A stretch of 64,000 bases of DNA, taken from positions 434,001 to 498,000 of the forward strand of contig NZ_OCMT01000004.1 in assembly GCF_900215335.1 (NCBI RefSeq), given 5' to 3'. Of the stretch, positions 16,615 through 25,331 are shown piece after piece; position 1 is the first letter of the stretch; each line of letters begins with the position of its first letter. The notes beneath the pieces are model-generated. The model made no database searches, was not told the DNA's origin, and saw only the letters and a program-made list of their open reading frames with translations. This DNA is from Pedobacter xixiisoli. GTDB taxonomy: Bacteria > Bacteroidota > Bacteroidia > Sphingobacteriales > Sphingobacteriaceae. The translations under genes were made by a program, and so were the position numbers.

Positions 16615-17514
16615 ATGGGCAATAAAATCTTCCTATTATTAATTTTTGCTACAGTAAGCATAGCTCACGCACAAACGGTCAATAAGGCAGCCCGAGAATT
16701 AACCACCTACACAGAAACCATTGATAAAAGCAAAGTTGTAGCTGCACAGAAAAACTTAATTGTCGCTCTAAATTTAAATCAAGATAAGAAAACTGACTCT
16801 ATAAAAAAAGTTGTTTTTTTAAAAGATACTGTTGTTTTAGAACATCAACATCAAGCTCTTTTGACGAGATTTTCTTTGAAAAAAAACATCGTCCCCATCT
16901 TGTTAATTACTTATGGAGGATTTAGCGTAGAAAATCCACATATTAAAAATTTCAATTCTTCTTGGAAAAATGAGATCGCATCAATGAGAATGCCAAGAAA
17001 TCATGCAGACGATTACACACAATTTGCGCCTATGGCTATTGTATATGGACTCAATTTTGCTGGTGTAAAAGGTAATAATGATATTGGCGATATCATTACT
17101 GTAAATATTACTTCTTTTCTGCTTTCTACCGCAATTGTGCGTCCGTTAAAACAGCTAACCGCTGTTAAAAGACCAGACGGCTCAAATGACCACTCGTTTC
17201 CATCGGGGCATACCAGTACCGCATTTGTCTCAGCTCAATTTATGTATAGAGAATACAGGGGAAAGGATAGGCTTTTAAGTTTAATGGGCTACCCATTTGC
17301 CGTTTACACAGCATTATACAGGACTGTAAACGATAAGCATTGGTTTGGAGATGTTGTGGCTGGTGCAGGTATCGGTATCTTAAGTACTGAATTGGCTTAT
17401 TTTCTGCTTCCCCATATGAAAAATATGCTTAAGAAAATTTCGAAATCTAATGCTATAGCTTATCCTTTTTATCAGGATAATGCTTATGGTTTGGGGGTAC
17501 AGGTTAAGTTGTAA
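16615..17514 (+). CDS. PAP2-superfamily phosphatase, secreted
   Basis: Acid-phosphatase/lipid-phosphatase fold. ATG 16615 is chosen because it starts a signal peptide (MGNKIFLLLIFATVSIAHAQ); the in-frame TTG at 16582 would put extra residues ahead of it. Active-site motifs: KRPDGSNDHSFPSGHT (motifs I and II) and YRTVNDKHWFGDVVAG (motif III, with Arg, His and Asp). About 100 residues precede the PAP2 core. It could act on undecaprenyl or phospholipid phosphates in the periplasm, but the substrate is unknown. Convergent with the amidase gene. Confidence 0.9.
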   Translation: MGNKIFLLLIFATVSIAHAQTVNKAARELTTYTETIDKSKVVAAQKNLIVALNLNQDKKTDSIKKVVFLKDTVVLEHQHQALLTRFSLKKNIVPILLITYGGFSVENPHIKNFNSSWKNEIASMRMPRNHADDYTQFAPMAIVYGLNFAGVKGNNDIGDIITVNITSFLLSTAIVRPLKQLTAVKRPDGSNDHSFPSGHTSTAFVSAQFMYREYRGKDRLLSLMGYPFAVYTALYRTVNDKHWFGDVVAGAGIGILSTELAYFLLPHMKNMLKKISKSNAIAYPFYQDNAYGLGVQVKL

Positions 17515-17516
17515 GA

Positions 17517-17547
17517 ACGCCCTATCATCTTAAAGTTGATAAGGCGT
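17517..17547. terminator. Hairpin between convergent genes
   Basis: ACGCCCTATCA (17517-17527) pairs with TGATAAGGCGT (17537-17547) with one mismatch. There is no T-run on the plus side, so termination is uncertain. Confidence 0.4.
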
Positions 17548-17574
17548 CAAGTACGAATGCATCCTGAAGAAAAA

Positions 17575-18402
17575 TTATAAGTTTTTTCTGTACAGATCAT
17601 AAATTACTTGTTTATCAAAGTCGGTTAAAACCTTAGTAATATCTGATTGAATATAATGGATTTTGAACGCTTCGATAGCATAGTTTTGACGGATGATGTT
17701 ATATCCAATTACTTTTAAGCCTATCATAGGATCAAAGTTTTCCGGAACGCTATCTAAAACATCGTTATACCATAAACCGTAGCCTTGTTGCGCTAAGGTT
17801 TTCCAAGGGAAGTTTTTTGGGTCGTTTTTGCGTCCTGGAGCATAATCTGCATGACCAATAAAATTAGCCGTTGGTATGCTGTATTTCTTCTTTAAAGTTT
17901 TCAATAAAGCACATAAACTATTGATTTGAGCTTCGGTCCAAGGATCGGTAGTGCCGTTATTATCCATTTCAATGCCAATCGAGCAAGAATTCATATCGGT
18001 AACATTGCCCCACTTGCCGGCTCCAGCATGTTGGGCTCTCAGATAGTCGTTAACCATTTGCACCACTTTTCCGTCTCTACTTACTACATAATGTGAGCTG
18101 GTTTGTGTTTTGGGAATAGTAAAGGTTCTCAACGTTTGTCCCAACGAATCTTGTGCGGTATGGTGGATCATCACAAAATTCGGCTTGCGTATCCCCATAT
18201 TGGTTGTGCCTACAAAATACTGCTCGTTAAAAAGCGAATCTACCTGTTGACCCTCTGGTGGGGTAGCAGCAATGATTTTTGAAAATGTTTTCGCATTATT
18301 TTTGTAAACCTTGTCGGTGGCTTTGTATTTATAGGTGCTGCAAGCTACAAGCAAGGATATCGATAGTAACCAAAAGGCGGGTGAAATTTTTTGTAGTTTC
18401 AT
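17575..18402 (-). CDS. N-acetylmuramoyl-L-alanine amidase lipoprotein (Amidase_2)
   Basis: Cleaves the bond between MurNAc and the stem peptide in peptidoglycan recycling or remodelling. The N-terminus carries a lipobox (LLVAC, Cys21), so it is membrane-anchored in the envelope. Zinc ligands of the Amidase_2 fold are visible: MIHHTAQ, LRAQHAGAGKWG, CSIGIEMDNNG and GHADYAPGRKNDP. At 275 residues it resembles E. coli AmiD. It is divergent from the M49-type gene and convergent with the PAP2 gene. Confidence 0.93.
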   Translation of the reverse strand: MKLQKISPAFWLLSISLLVACSTYKYKATDKVYKNNAKTFSKIIAATPPEGQQVDSLFNEQYFVGTTNMGIRKPNFVMIHHTAQDSLGQTLRTFTIPKTQTSSHYVVSRDGKVVQMVNDYLRAQHAGAGKWGNVTDMNSCSIGIEMDNNGTTDPWTEAQINSLCALLKTLKKKYSIPTANFIGHADYAPGRKNDPKNFPWKTLAQQGYGLWYNDVLDSVPENFDPMIGLKVIGYNIIRQNYAIEAFKIHYIQSDITKVLTDFDKQVIYDLYRKNL

Positions 18403-18530
18403 GTATGTTGTTATTGGAAGATTAAAAAACTTATAGGGCCTAGGAATTGTTTTGCTAGCTGTAAAACAAAAACTGCCAACTCTTTTATGTACTTTCCCAA
18501 AAAATCAGGATAATTGATATCTTTTGTTAT

Positions 18531-18538
18531 TAAATTTG
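18531..18538 (+). promoter_or_regulatory. -7 promoter box before the M49-type peptidase
   Basis: TAAATTTG fits TAnnTTTG. It lies downstream of the upstream-most TTG start (18514) and therefore supports ATG 18598 as the true start. A TTG at 18514-18516 is only 14 bases upstream, short for a -33 element. Confidence 0.5.
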
Positions 18539-18597
18539 GCAAATTAAATTTTACGAATTTAACACATTCACGCAAAACCCCGAAAAAACAATCGCAT

Positions 18598-20274
18598 ATG
18601 CGCAAAATAAATATTAAAATTGCTAAGGGAATCCTTTTAGGAGCAGCAATAGCGACCGCTATAACCGCTTGTACCGGCAATAATACTAACGAAGATAATT
18701 CGGCAAAAAAAGAAGTAGACTCACTTACAGAATATGTAGCACAACGATTGCCTATCTATGAAAAAGTTAGGTTAAGCACAGATTTGAATTTGCTAACACC
18801 AAACGAGCGTAAGGTTTTGCCGCTGTTAATAGAAGCAGCACAAATTATGGACGAACTTTTTTGGAAGCAAGCTTATCCGCAACGCGATAGTTTATTGGCG
18901 ACCATTAAAGACGAAAAAACTAGAGAGTTTCTAAAAATCAACTATGGACCTTGGGATAGATTGAATGGAGATAAGCCTTTTGTTGCTGGCATCGGCGAAA
19001 AGCCATTAGGGGTTACTTTTTACCCATTGGATATGACCAAAGAAGAATTGGAAAAATCTGATGTGAAAGATAAACAAGGACTTTATTCGGTAATCGTAAG
19101 AGAAAATGGAAAGTTAACTTCTGTTCCCTACCATCTTTATTTTGCTACCGAATTACAAAAAGCCAGCAGCTTATTAAAACAAGCCGCTTTATTGGCTGAT
19201 GATGAAGGGCTTAAAAAATATTTAAACCTTAGAGCTGATGCATTGGTAACAGATAACTATACCGCCAGTGATTACGCTTGGTTAGATATGAAATCGAATG
19301 GATTAGATATCATCATCGGCCCGATCGAAAACTATGAAGATAAATTATTTAACGCCAGAGCTTCGTTTGAGAGCTATGTGCTAGTAAAAGATAAAGAGTG
19401 GAGCAAACGCTTGGCTAAATATGTTTCGATGCTTCCTGAGCTTCAAAAAGGTTTACCGGTAGATGCTAAATATAAGAAGGAAGTGCCAGGCACAGATTCT
19501 GAACTGAACGCTTACGATGTGGTATATTACGCTGGAGATTGCAACGCAGGTTCTAAAACCATTGCCGTGAACTTGCCAAACGACGAAAAAATCCAGCAGG
19601 AAAAGGGAACTCGTCGCTCGCAGTTAAAAAATGCGATGAAAGCGAAGTTCGATAAGATTTTAGTGCCAATCTCGAATGTTTTAATTGATAAGGAGCAACA
19701 AAAGCACATCAAGTTTGATGCCTTTTTTGCCAATGTAATGTTCCATGAAGTGGCTCACGGCTTGGGTATTAAAAACACAGTTACTGGAAAAGGAATGGTA
19801 CGTACCGCCTTGCAAGAGCAATATTCTTGGTTAGAAGAGGGCAAAGCCGATGTTTTAGGTCTATACATGGTAACTGGATTACTTAAAAAAGGTGAACTAG
19901 AAGGAGATATCAAAGATTTTTATACCACCTACATGGCAGGAATTTTACGCTCGGTTCGTTTCGGTGCATCTAGCGCCCACGGAAAAGCGAATATGCAGTG
20001 TTTCAATTTCTTCCAAGAAAAAGGTGCATTTGAGCGTACAGCTGCGGGAACGTACAAGGTTAACTATGATAAATTTGCTACAGCAATGAATGAATTAAGC
20101 GCTGTGGTATTGGCATTGCAAGGAAACGGAGATAAAGCTGCGGTAGAAAAAGCGCAAAAGGAAAGAGGGATTATCAAAGCAGAACTACAAGCTGATTTGG
20201 ATAAATTGTCTCAAAAAGGAATTCCGGTAGATGTGATTTTTGACCAAGGCGTAGATGTTTTGGGCATGAAATAA
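18598..20274 (+). CDS. Peptidase M49 (DPP III-like) lipoprotein with an HExxH site
   Basis: Dipeptidyl-peptidase III family. ATG 18598 starts a lipoprotein signal (AIATAITAC, Cys24); 558 residues. The zinc site is HEVAH with His383, and the third ligand lies in WLEEGKAD (Glu414). Classical DPP III has a six-residue HExxGH; a five-residue HExxH form is known from Caldithrix abyssi, and this protein fits that type. LYFATELQKAS, DNYTASDYAWLDM and IGPIENYEDKL match bacterial M49 proteins. The last codons and stop are repeated downstream in a 167-base tandem duplication. A periplasm-facing location is inferred from the lipobox. Confidence 0.85.
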   Translation: MRKINIKIAKGILLGAAIATAITACTGNNTNEDNSAKKEVDSLTEYVAQRLPIYEKVRLSTDLNLLTPNERKVLPLLIEAAQIMDELFWKQAYPQRDSLLATIKDEKTREFLKINYGPWDRLNGDKPFVAGIGEKPLGVTFYPLDMTKEELEKSDVKDKQGLYSVIVRENGKLTSVPYHLYFATELQKASSLLKQAALLADDEGLKKYLNLRADALVTDNYTASDYAWLDMKSNGLDIIIGPIENYEDKLFNARASFESYVLVKDKEWSKRLAKYVSMLPELQKGLPVDAKYKKEVPGTDSELNAYDVVYYAGDCNAGSKTIAVNLPNDEKIQQEKGTRRSQLKNAMKAKFDKILVPISNVLIDKEQQKHIKFDAFFANVMFHEVAHGLGIKNTVTGKGMVRTALQEQYSWLEEGKADVLGLYMVTGLLKKGELEGDIKDFYTTYMAGILRSVRFGASSAHGKANMQCFNFFQEKGAFERTAAGTYKVNYDKFATAMNELSAVVLALQGNGDKAAVEKAQKERGIIKAELQADLDKLSQKGIPVDVIFDQGVDVLGMK

Positions 20275-20303
20275 GACCATCCTATTTTTTGCGTCTAAAT
20301 TAT

Positions 20304-20361
20304 AACCACATAGACACATAGATTTTAATCCGAATTTGGATTGCTATGTTTCTATGTGGTT
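20304..20361. repeat. Inverted repeat, family F, first copy
   Basis: AACCACATAGACACATAG (20304-20321) pairs with CTATGTTTCTATGTGGTT (20344-20361) with one mismatch. It may terminate the M49-type transcript. The same palindrome is at 20471-20528 and, with an insertion, at 37665. Confidence 0.85.
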
Positions 20362-20470
20362 TTATTTTTTAAGTTTTTTATGGCTGCGTAGTCAAATTGA
20401 GAAACGGTAAAAGCCGATCTGATGTTTTGGGCATGAAATAAGGCCATCCTATTTTTTGCGTCTAAATTAT

Positions 20471-20528
20471 AACCACATAGACACATAGATTTTGATCCGA
20501 ATTTGGATTGCTATGTTTCTATGTGGTT
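20471..20528. repeat. Inverted repeat, family F, second copy
   Basis: A copy of the palindrome at 20304, carried by the tandem duplication; the loop differs at one base (TTTTGATCC against TTTTAATCC). Confidence 0.85.
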
Positions 20529-20657
20529 TTTATTTTTTAAGTTTTTTATGGCTGCGTAGTCAAATTGAAAAAAAGGCAAAAAGTAGCCTGATGTCTATTT
20601 TCTCAGCTATTTTTATGCTTTTGTGTTCTGTCTCATAAAAAAAAATGAAAATTTCTT

Positions 20658-20685
20658 GTAACCTTTTGCAACGCACTATCGTCTA
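20658..20685 (+). promoter_or_regulatory. Predicted ECF-sigma promoter of the barrel receptor gene
   Basis: GTAACC (20658-20663), 16 bases, CGTCTA (20680-20685). The layout (AAC in -35, CGTC in -10, 16-base spacer) is that of ECF sigma factor promoters and matches the element before the ECF sigma gene at 38440-38467. No TAnnTTTG box is seen nearby. The leader to the ATG is about 125 bases. Confidence 0.65.
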
Positions 20686-20814
20686 CATGCTACAAACTAT
20701 GAGGAAGGTTTCGGCCTTTTGAAAAACTAAGCGAAAAATTATTAAAAGTTAAAAAAAGCGCCCAGAGCGTAATGGGATTTTTATGCCCAAATTTTAAATA
20801 TAAAACACAAGGAA

Positions 20815-23256
20815 ATGAAGAATATATACTTTTTAATCATTGCACTCTTAACCTCAGCTTCGCTGTTTGCCGAAGCGAATAGAGGGAAACAGATTGATGT
20901 GAACGGCACTGTTTTAGATGAGCAACGTAAACCTATAGATTACGCCACGGTGGGGTTATTCAAAGCCTCAGATTCTTCGTTGGTAAAAACAGCAATGACT
21001 ACACCAGAGGGGAAATTCAACTTCCCAAATGTTGCTGCTGGTAGCTACTATATCAAAATCAATATGATGGGTTATCAAATCTATAAAGGAAAAGCTTTCT
21101 CGGTAGGAGAAACCATCATGAATTTACCTGATATTCTGCTAAAATCAGATAGTAAAACTTTAAACACGGTAAGCGTTACTACGGTAAAACCACTTTTAGA
21201 ACGCAAAGCAGATAAAATGGTCATGAATGTAGAGAATAGTTCTGTCGCTGTGGGTTCTTCAGCGTTGGAAGTTCTGCAAAGAGCACCAGGCGTTACCGTA
21301 GATCAAAACGATCGTATATCGATGCAGGGAAAACAAGGCGTACTGATTATGTTAGACGGTAAACAAACTTATATGAGTCAGGCAGATGTGGCCAACTTAC
21401 TGCGCAACATGCAAAGCTCTTAGATTGAAACCATCGAACTGATTACCAATCCATCTTCAAAATACGATGCTTCCGGTAATTCTGGAATCATCAATATCAA
21501 AACAAAGCGGTCTAAAAATGGCGGTGCCAACGGTAGCTTTGTTGCGGGTACTGCTTATGGTAAAAACCTAAGAGGAAACACTGGCTTAAACCTAAACTAC
21601 AGAAGTAAAGGTGTTAACGTTTTTGGTAGTTATAATTTTAACAAAGGAGCAAGGTCAAACGTAATTAATATCGACCGTATAGCTAATGCCACTTCCACAG
21701 ATCCAGAAACTTATTTTTCTCAGAAAGGTGGCGATGATAGAGATTTCGAAAATAACAATTTTAAAGTAGGAGTAGATTTCTTCATCAACAAGAACAACAC
21801 TATTGGAGTGTTGGCTAACGGCTATTTAAATAGTGGTTTGGAGAAAGCGAATAACCATACGTCTATCGGCAAATCGTTTAAACAGGTAGATTCTACTTTG
21901 ACTACCACGAACAATCAAAAATCTAGCTACAGAAACTTTGCCTATAACCTTAACTATAAATCTATTTTAGATACGACAGGTCAAGAACTTTCTGCCGATG
22001 TGGATTACTCGAGATATAACAGTAGAGATTATGCAGAATTGGTAAACGAATTGTTGTTTCCTAATGGTTCGCCAGTTAAACCCATTGGACGTTTGAGAAA
22101 TAACAGCCCAAGTACAATTGATATTAAAGCGGTAAAAGTTGATTATACTTTTCCGATTAATAAAACAACGAAATTTGAAGCGGGGATTAAAAGCAGTTGG
22201 GTAGAAACGGATAACGATTTGCGTGCCGAGGAATTTAAGACCAATGCTTGGCAAAACGATGTCCGTAGAAGTAACCGATTTGTGTACGATGAAAATGTAA
22301 ATGCGGTGTATTCTAATTTTAGCAAACAGTTTAAAAATACGAGCGTACAGTTGGGTTTAAGGATGGAACAAACCAATTCTAAAGGCAATTTGGTGACCAC
22401 TAACAATGTGGTAGAGCGCAGTTACTGGGATTTCTTTCCGACCGTTTATATACAACAAACTTTGTCTAAAAATCACCAAGTGGGCGTTTCTTATGGAAGA
22501 AGAATAGATAGACCTAGTTACGACGCTTTAAATCCATTTATTTACTTTTTGGATGAATATACCTACAATCAAGGAAATCCTTTCTTAAAACCGCAGTACA
22601 CGAATAATTATGAGATGAATTATACTTTCATGCAGAAATACTTCTTGAATGTTGGTTATAGCGTAACTAATGACGCAATTACGGAAGTGATTCTGCCAAA
22701 TGAAGAACGTAAAGCTTTGTTTCAAACCAATGAAAACTTACAAACGCAAACAGTTATATCGGCTAACCTAACAGTGCCCGTTAAAGTTAAAAAATGGTGG
22801 ACAATGAGTAATAACCTGAACGTTTTCCATATGGCTTTTGAAACACCAAACTTAAATGGTCAGGCTTTGAAAACGGGGCAAACTTCTTACCAGTTCCGTA
22901 TGCAAAACAACTTTATCATTATGGATGGTTTAACAGCAGAGCTTAATGGTAACTATGAATCGCCGTTAACTTACGGAACACTTGATTTGGAAGAAAGAGC
23001 TTATATCGATTTCGGTATCAGCAAAGCGATTCTAAAGAAAAAAGGAAGTTTAAAATTTGCGGTGTCAGATGTTTTTGATACCAATAGAACAAGATTGAAA
23101 AGTGCTTACCCAGGCTTGTCGTATAATTTGTACCAAAAGAATGAGACACAGTTATTCCGTTTAAACTTTACCTACAGATTTGGTAAAAATGAAATTAAAC
23201 CAGCTCGTAGACGCTCTACAGGAACTGAAGCAGAACAGGGAAGGATGAAGAATTAA
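20815..23256 (+). pseudogene. Outer-membrane beta-barrel (TonB-dependent receptor-like) gene interrupted by one amber codon
   Basis: The frame is open for 814 codons except for a TAG at 21421-21423. The N-terminal part has a signal peptide (MKNIYFLIIALLTSASLFAE), a carboxypeptidase-regulatory-like domain (VNGTVLDEQRKPIDYATVGL) and a plug (LEVLQRAPGVTVDQNDRIS). The stop falls in the plug between LLRNMQSS and IETIELITNPSSKYDASG, where relatives usually have a glutamine-like codon; CAG or CAA to TAG would be one or two changes. From 21424 to 23256 the same frame encodes the rest of the plug and a barrel ending FRLNFTYRFGKNEIKP. The break is recent, since no other damage is seen. It may be a pseudogene, a phase- or suppressor-dependent gene, or a sequencing error. 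Confidence 0.85.
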
Positions 23257-23272
23257 TAGCTTTCTTTTAGAC

Positions 23273-23347
23273 TTACGAAGTTTCTAGATGGCGCAACCTT
23301 CCGCTTTACATTTAAAACAATGATAACGAAGGTTAAACTTCGTAAGG
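23273..23347. repeat. Inverted repeat, family I (CTTACGAAGTTT)
   Basis: ACTTACGAAGTTT (from 23271) is mirrored by AAACTTCGTAAG (to 23346). The compact form of the same palindrome is at 36546. Confidence 0.6.
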
Positions 23348-23356
23348 CTGGCAAAC

Positions 23357-23396
23357 AAAAAGTCCGTGCAAGTATCAACCTTGCACGGACTTTTTT
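23357..23396 (+). terminator. Rho-independent terminator after the receptor gene
   Basis: AAAAAGTCCGTGCAAG and CTTGCACGGACTTTTTT form a perfect 12-bp core stem (AGTCCGTGCAAG/CTTGCACGGACT), with a T-run on both strands. Confidence 0.88.
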
Positions 23397-23401
23397 ATGC
23401 G

Positions 23402-23540
23402 TTTCGTCATTGCGAACAGAAGCGTAAGGATAAGTAGGGAGTGAAGCAATCTTTTTTTATTGAAGCCATCATTAATGACGTCAAAGATTGTTTCTCCGAA
23501 TTGTCGGAGCAGGCTGTCGTTCCTTCTCGCAATGACGAAA
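23402..23540. repeat. Long inverted repeat, family E (CGTCATTGCGA)
   Basis: TTTCGTCATTGCGA (23402-23415) and TCGCAATGACGAAA (23527-23540) bound a 111-base centre with GAAGCAATC and an inner CTCCGAATTGTCGGAG palindrome. A relative is at 46936. It fills the end of the 23257-23562 gap. Confidence 0.8.
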
Positions 23541-23562
23541 AAATTAGCGGTAGCGCTAAAAT

Positions 23563-23925
23563 CTACTTTCCAATCAAAGAAACCACTTTCTCTTCCAGTT
23601 CCTCAATATCAAAAGGTTTCGATAAATAACTTTCTGCACCTGCAGTTTCTGCTAATGATCTAATGTCGTTATTAGCCGAAAAATACACCACGGGTATGCT
23701 CTTGTACTTCGGATGTTTTTTAAGCGCTTGTGTAGCTGCTATTCCGCCCACATCGGGCAGCCAGTTATCCATTAGAATAATGTCTGGTTCGTAAGCAGAA
23801 ACCTGTGTGATAATGTCGTTCGAAGTGGATGAGGTTTTGGTTTCATAACCGGCGCCTTCCAATATCAAGGTACAAAGTTCCAAAATGTCGTTGTTGTCAT
23901 CAAAAATGAAAACCTTTTTACTCAT
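23563..23925 (-). CDS. Single-domain response regulator (REC)
   Basis: A 120-residue CheY-like receiver with no output domain. Acidic pocket FDDNND, phosphoacceptor in IILMDNWLPD (about Asp52), Thr/Ser site VVYFSANND and Lys in YLSKPFD. It is the last gene of a six-gene minus-strand signalling operon and lies 9 bases after cheB. It could relay or drain phosphate from the hybrid kinases upstream. No promoter of its own is seen. Confidence 0.93.
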   Translation of the reverse strand: MSKKVFIFDDNNDILELCTLILEGAGYETKTSSTSNDIITQVSAYEPDIILMDNWLPDVGGIAATQALKKHPKYKSIPVVYFSANNDIRSLAETAGAESYLSKPFDIEELEEKVVSLIGK

Positions 23926-23934
23926 CTTAATTTT

Positions 23935-24507
23935 TTAGTGGTTTAAAGATAAAGAATTAATATAATCAGCCATTTCCTCGATATCAAGAACCGAAGTTAC
24001 ATTTGCTCTTGAAATGGCCTGCTCGGGCATATACGATACCTGTGCCGATGCTGGATTTTGTGCCAAGGTCACGCCTCCATTTTTTTTTGCGGCAATGAGT
24101 CCGTTTACACCATCTGCATTTGAACCAGATAATAATAAGCAAACTAATTTTTCCCCATAAACGTCAGCAGCCGACTGAAAAGTAACATCGATAGAAGGTC
24201 TAGAGTAGTTTATCTTCTCCGAATAGTCTAACGAAAAGGTAAAGTCTTTTTCAATCAATAGATGATAGTCTGATGGAGCGATATACACGTAGCCATTCAA
24301 TATTTTCTCCTTTTCATCAGCCTCCTTCACTTTTAAAGTGGTACGGTGGGCTAGCAGATCGGTTAAAAGAGAATCGGTACCTTGCTTGCGGTGTATCACA
24401 ATGATAATTGCAAAATCTAGGTTTTTATTTACTTCTGGCAGCACCTTTAGCAGTACATCTAGGCTTCCGGCCGAACCTCCAATCACAAATGCTCCAATTT
24501 TTCTCAT
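23935..24507 (-). CDS. cheB: CheB-type protein-glutamate methylesterase, catalytic domain only
   Basis: Removes methyl groups from glutamyl residues (chemoreceptors in classical systems). The 190-residue protein is the esterase domain without the N-terminal receiver of standard CheB. The triad is visible: GGSAGS (Ser12), VIHRKQG (His39) and GSNADGVNG (Asp132), with spacings like E. coli CheB. ATG 24507 is chosen: it overlaps the cheR stop as ATGA and is preceded by GGAGGAAGGTGAG, an unusually strong ribosome-binding sequence; a start at 24525 would lie inside cheR. No chemoreceptor gene is in the window. Confidence 0.93.
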   Translation of the reverse strand: MRKIGAFVIGGSAGSLDVLLKVLPEVNKNLDFAIIIVIHRKQGTDSLLTDLLAHRTTLKVKEADEKEKILNGYVYIAPSDYHLLIEKDFTFSLDYSEKINYSRPSIDVTFQSAADVYGEKLVCLLLSGSNADGVNGLIAAKKNGGVTLAQNPASAQVSYMPEQAISRANVTSVLDIEEMADYINSLSLNH

Positions 24508-25331
24508 GCGCTCACCTTCCTCCAAACTTTATCGGTACCCACTCGTTTGTAAGCAGGCGAAATGGGAGAGAAATCAAGTGTTTCTTTAGTGCCCAAGGCC
24601 AGATAACCTAAATTCTCTAAACTTTGATCGAACAATTGAAAAACACGGAACTGCAAAGGCCTATCGAAATAAATCAATACATTTCTGCACAAAATAAGCT
24701 GAAATTCGTTGAAAGAACGGTCTGAGACAAGGTTGTGCGTAGAAAAGATCATCTTGCTTTTTAGCTCTGTATCAAATTTAGCTAAAGAGTAACTTGCAGA
24801 ATAGTAAGAAGAAAAATCCTTTTTTCCGCCAGAGGCGATATAATTTTCAGAGTAGCTTTTCATTTGGCTAAGCGGAAACATGCCGTTGGCAGCTTTCTCT
24901 AAAACGGTCGGATTAATGTCCGTAGCATAAATTAGCGACTTATGCAGTAAATTAAGTTCTTTTAGAATAATGGCAATAGAATAAGCTTCTTCGCCAGTAG
25001 AACAACCAGCCAACCAAATCCGTATGAATGGATAAGTATTTAAACTAGGTAGAATTTTTTCCCTCAGTAAACGATAAAAACTTGGGTCGCGAAACATTTC
25101 GGTCACATTTACTGTAACACCTTCTACAAAGTGTTTAAAATAAACGTCGTCGTTTAAGGTTTTATACCTGAACTCGGCAAAGCTCACATGCTTATCCAAT
25201 GCGTACAATCTGGCCAAGCGTCTTTTTAGGGAGGCCCGAGAATAACCCGTGAAATCGTAACCATGCTGTTCTAGCACATCGTTGATTAAGATTTCAACTT
25301 CTTCATCGCTTATTGGTCCAGAGTTTGACAC
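24504..25331 (-). CDS. cheR: CheR-type protein-glutamate methyltransferase
   Basis: Methylates glutamyl side chains using SAM. 275 residues: an N-terminal all-helical CheR domain (ISDEEVEILINDVLEQHG, with GYSRASLKRRL), then the SAM-binding domain with WLAGCSTGEEAYS (motif I), YATDINPTVLEKA and ILCRNVLIYFD. The start is a GTG that shares one base with the stop of the preceding receiver gene (TAGTG). It overlaps cheB by 4 bases. This coupling suggests the enzyme pair is made in fixed ratio. Confidence 0.95.
   Translation of the reverse strand: MSNSGPISDEEVEILINDVLEQHGYDFTGYSRASLKRRLARLYALDKHVSFAEFRYKTLNDDVYFKHFVEGVTVNVTEMFRDPSFYRLLREKILPSLNTYPFIRIWLAGCSTGEEAYSIAIILKELNLLHKSLIYATDINPTVLEKAANGMFPLSQMKSYSENYIASGGKKDFSSYYSASYSLAKFDTELKSKMIFSTHNLVSDRSFNEFQLILCRNVLIYFDRPLQFRVFQLFDQSLENLGYLALGTKETLDFSPISPAYKRVGTDKVWRKVSA

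Larger units (their letters stand above)
20254..20588. repeat. Tandem duplication, 167-base unit including the 3' end of the M49-type gene
   Basis: Bases 20254-20400 (starting GATGTTTTGGGCATGAAATA) recur at 20421-20568 with two or three substitutions and one inserted T. The spacer after each copy (GAAACGGTAAAAGCC... and AAAAAGGCAAAAAGTAGCC...) is also related, so the unit is about 167 bases, and a third copy begins with CTGATGTC at about 20587. The first unit holds the gene's last six codons and stop; the second holds a non-functional copy of them. Confidence 0.9.

Noticed and set aside
20275-20600. Tandem repeat considered as a CRISPR array
   Set aside because: Only two long units (167 bases) with no short unique spacers and no cas genes.
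21808-23256. Separate barrel gene starting at the TTG at 21808
   Set aside because: It is the same frame as the upstream gene, with continuous plug sequence from 21424, so it is the rest of one gene after an amber codon.
23441-23663. Small plus-strand ORFs near 23.5 kb
   Set aside because: They lie within the family E repeat and run into the receiver gene in antisense.
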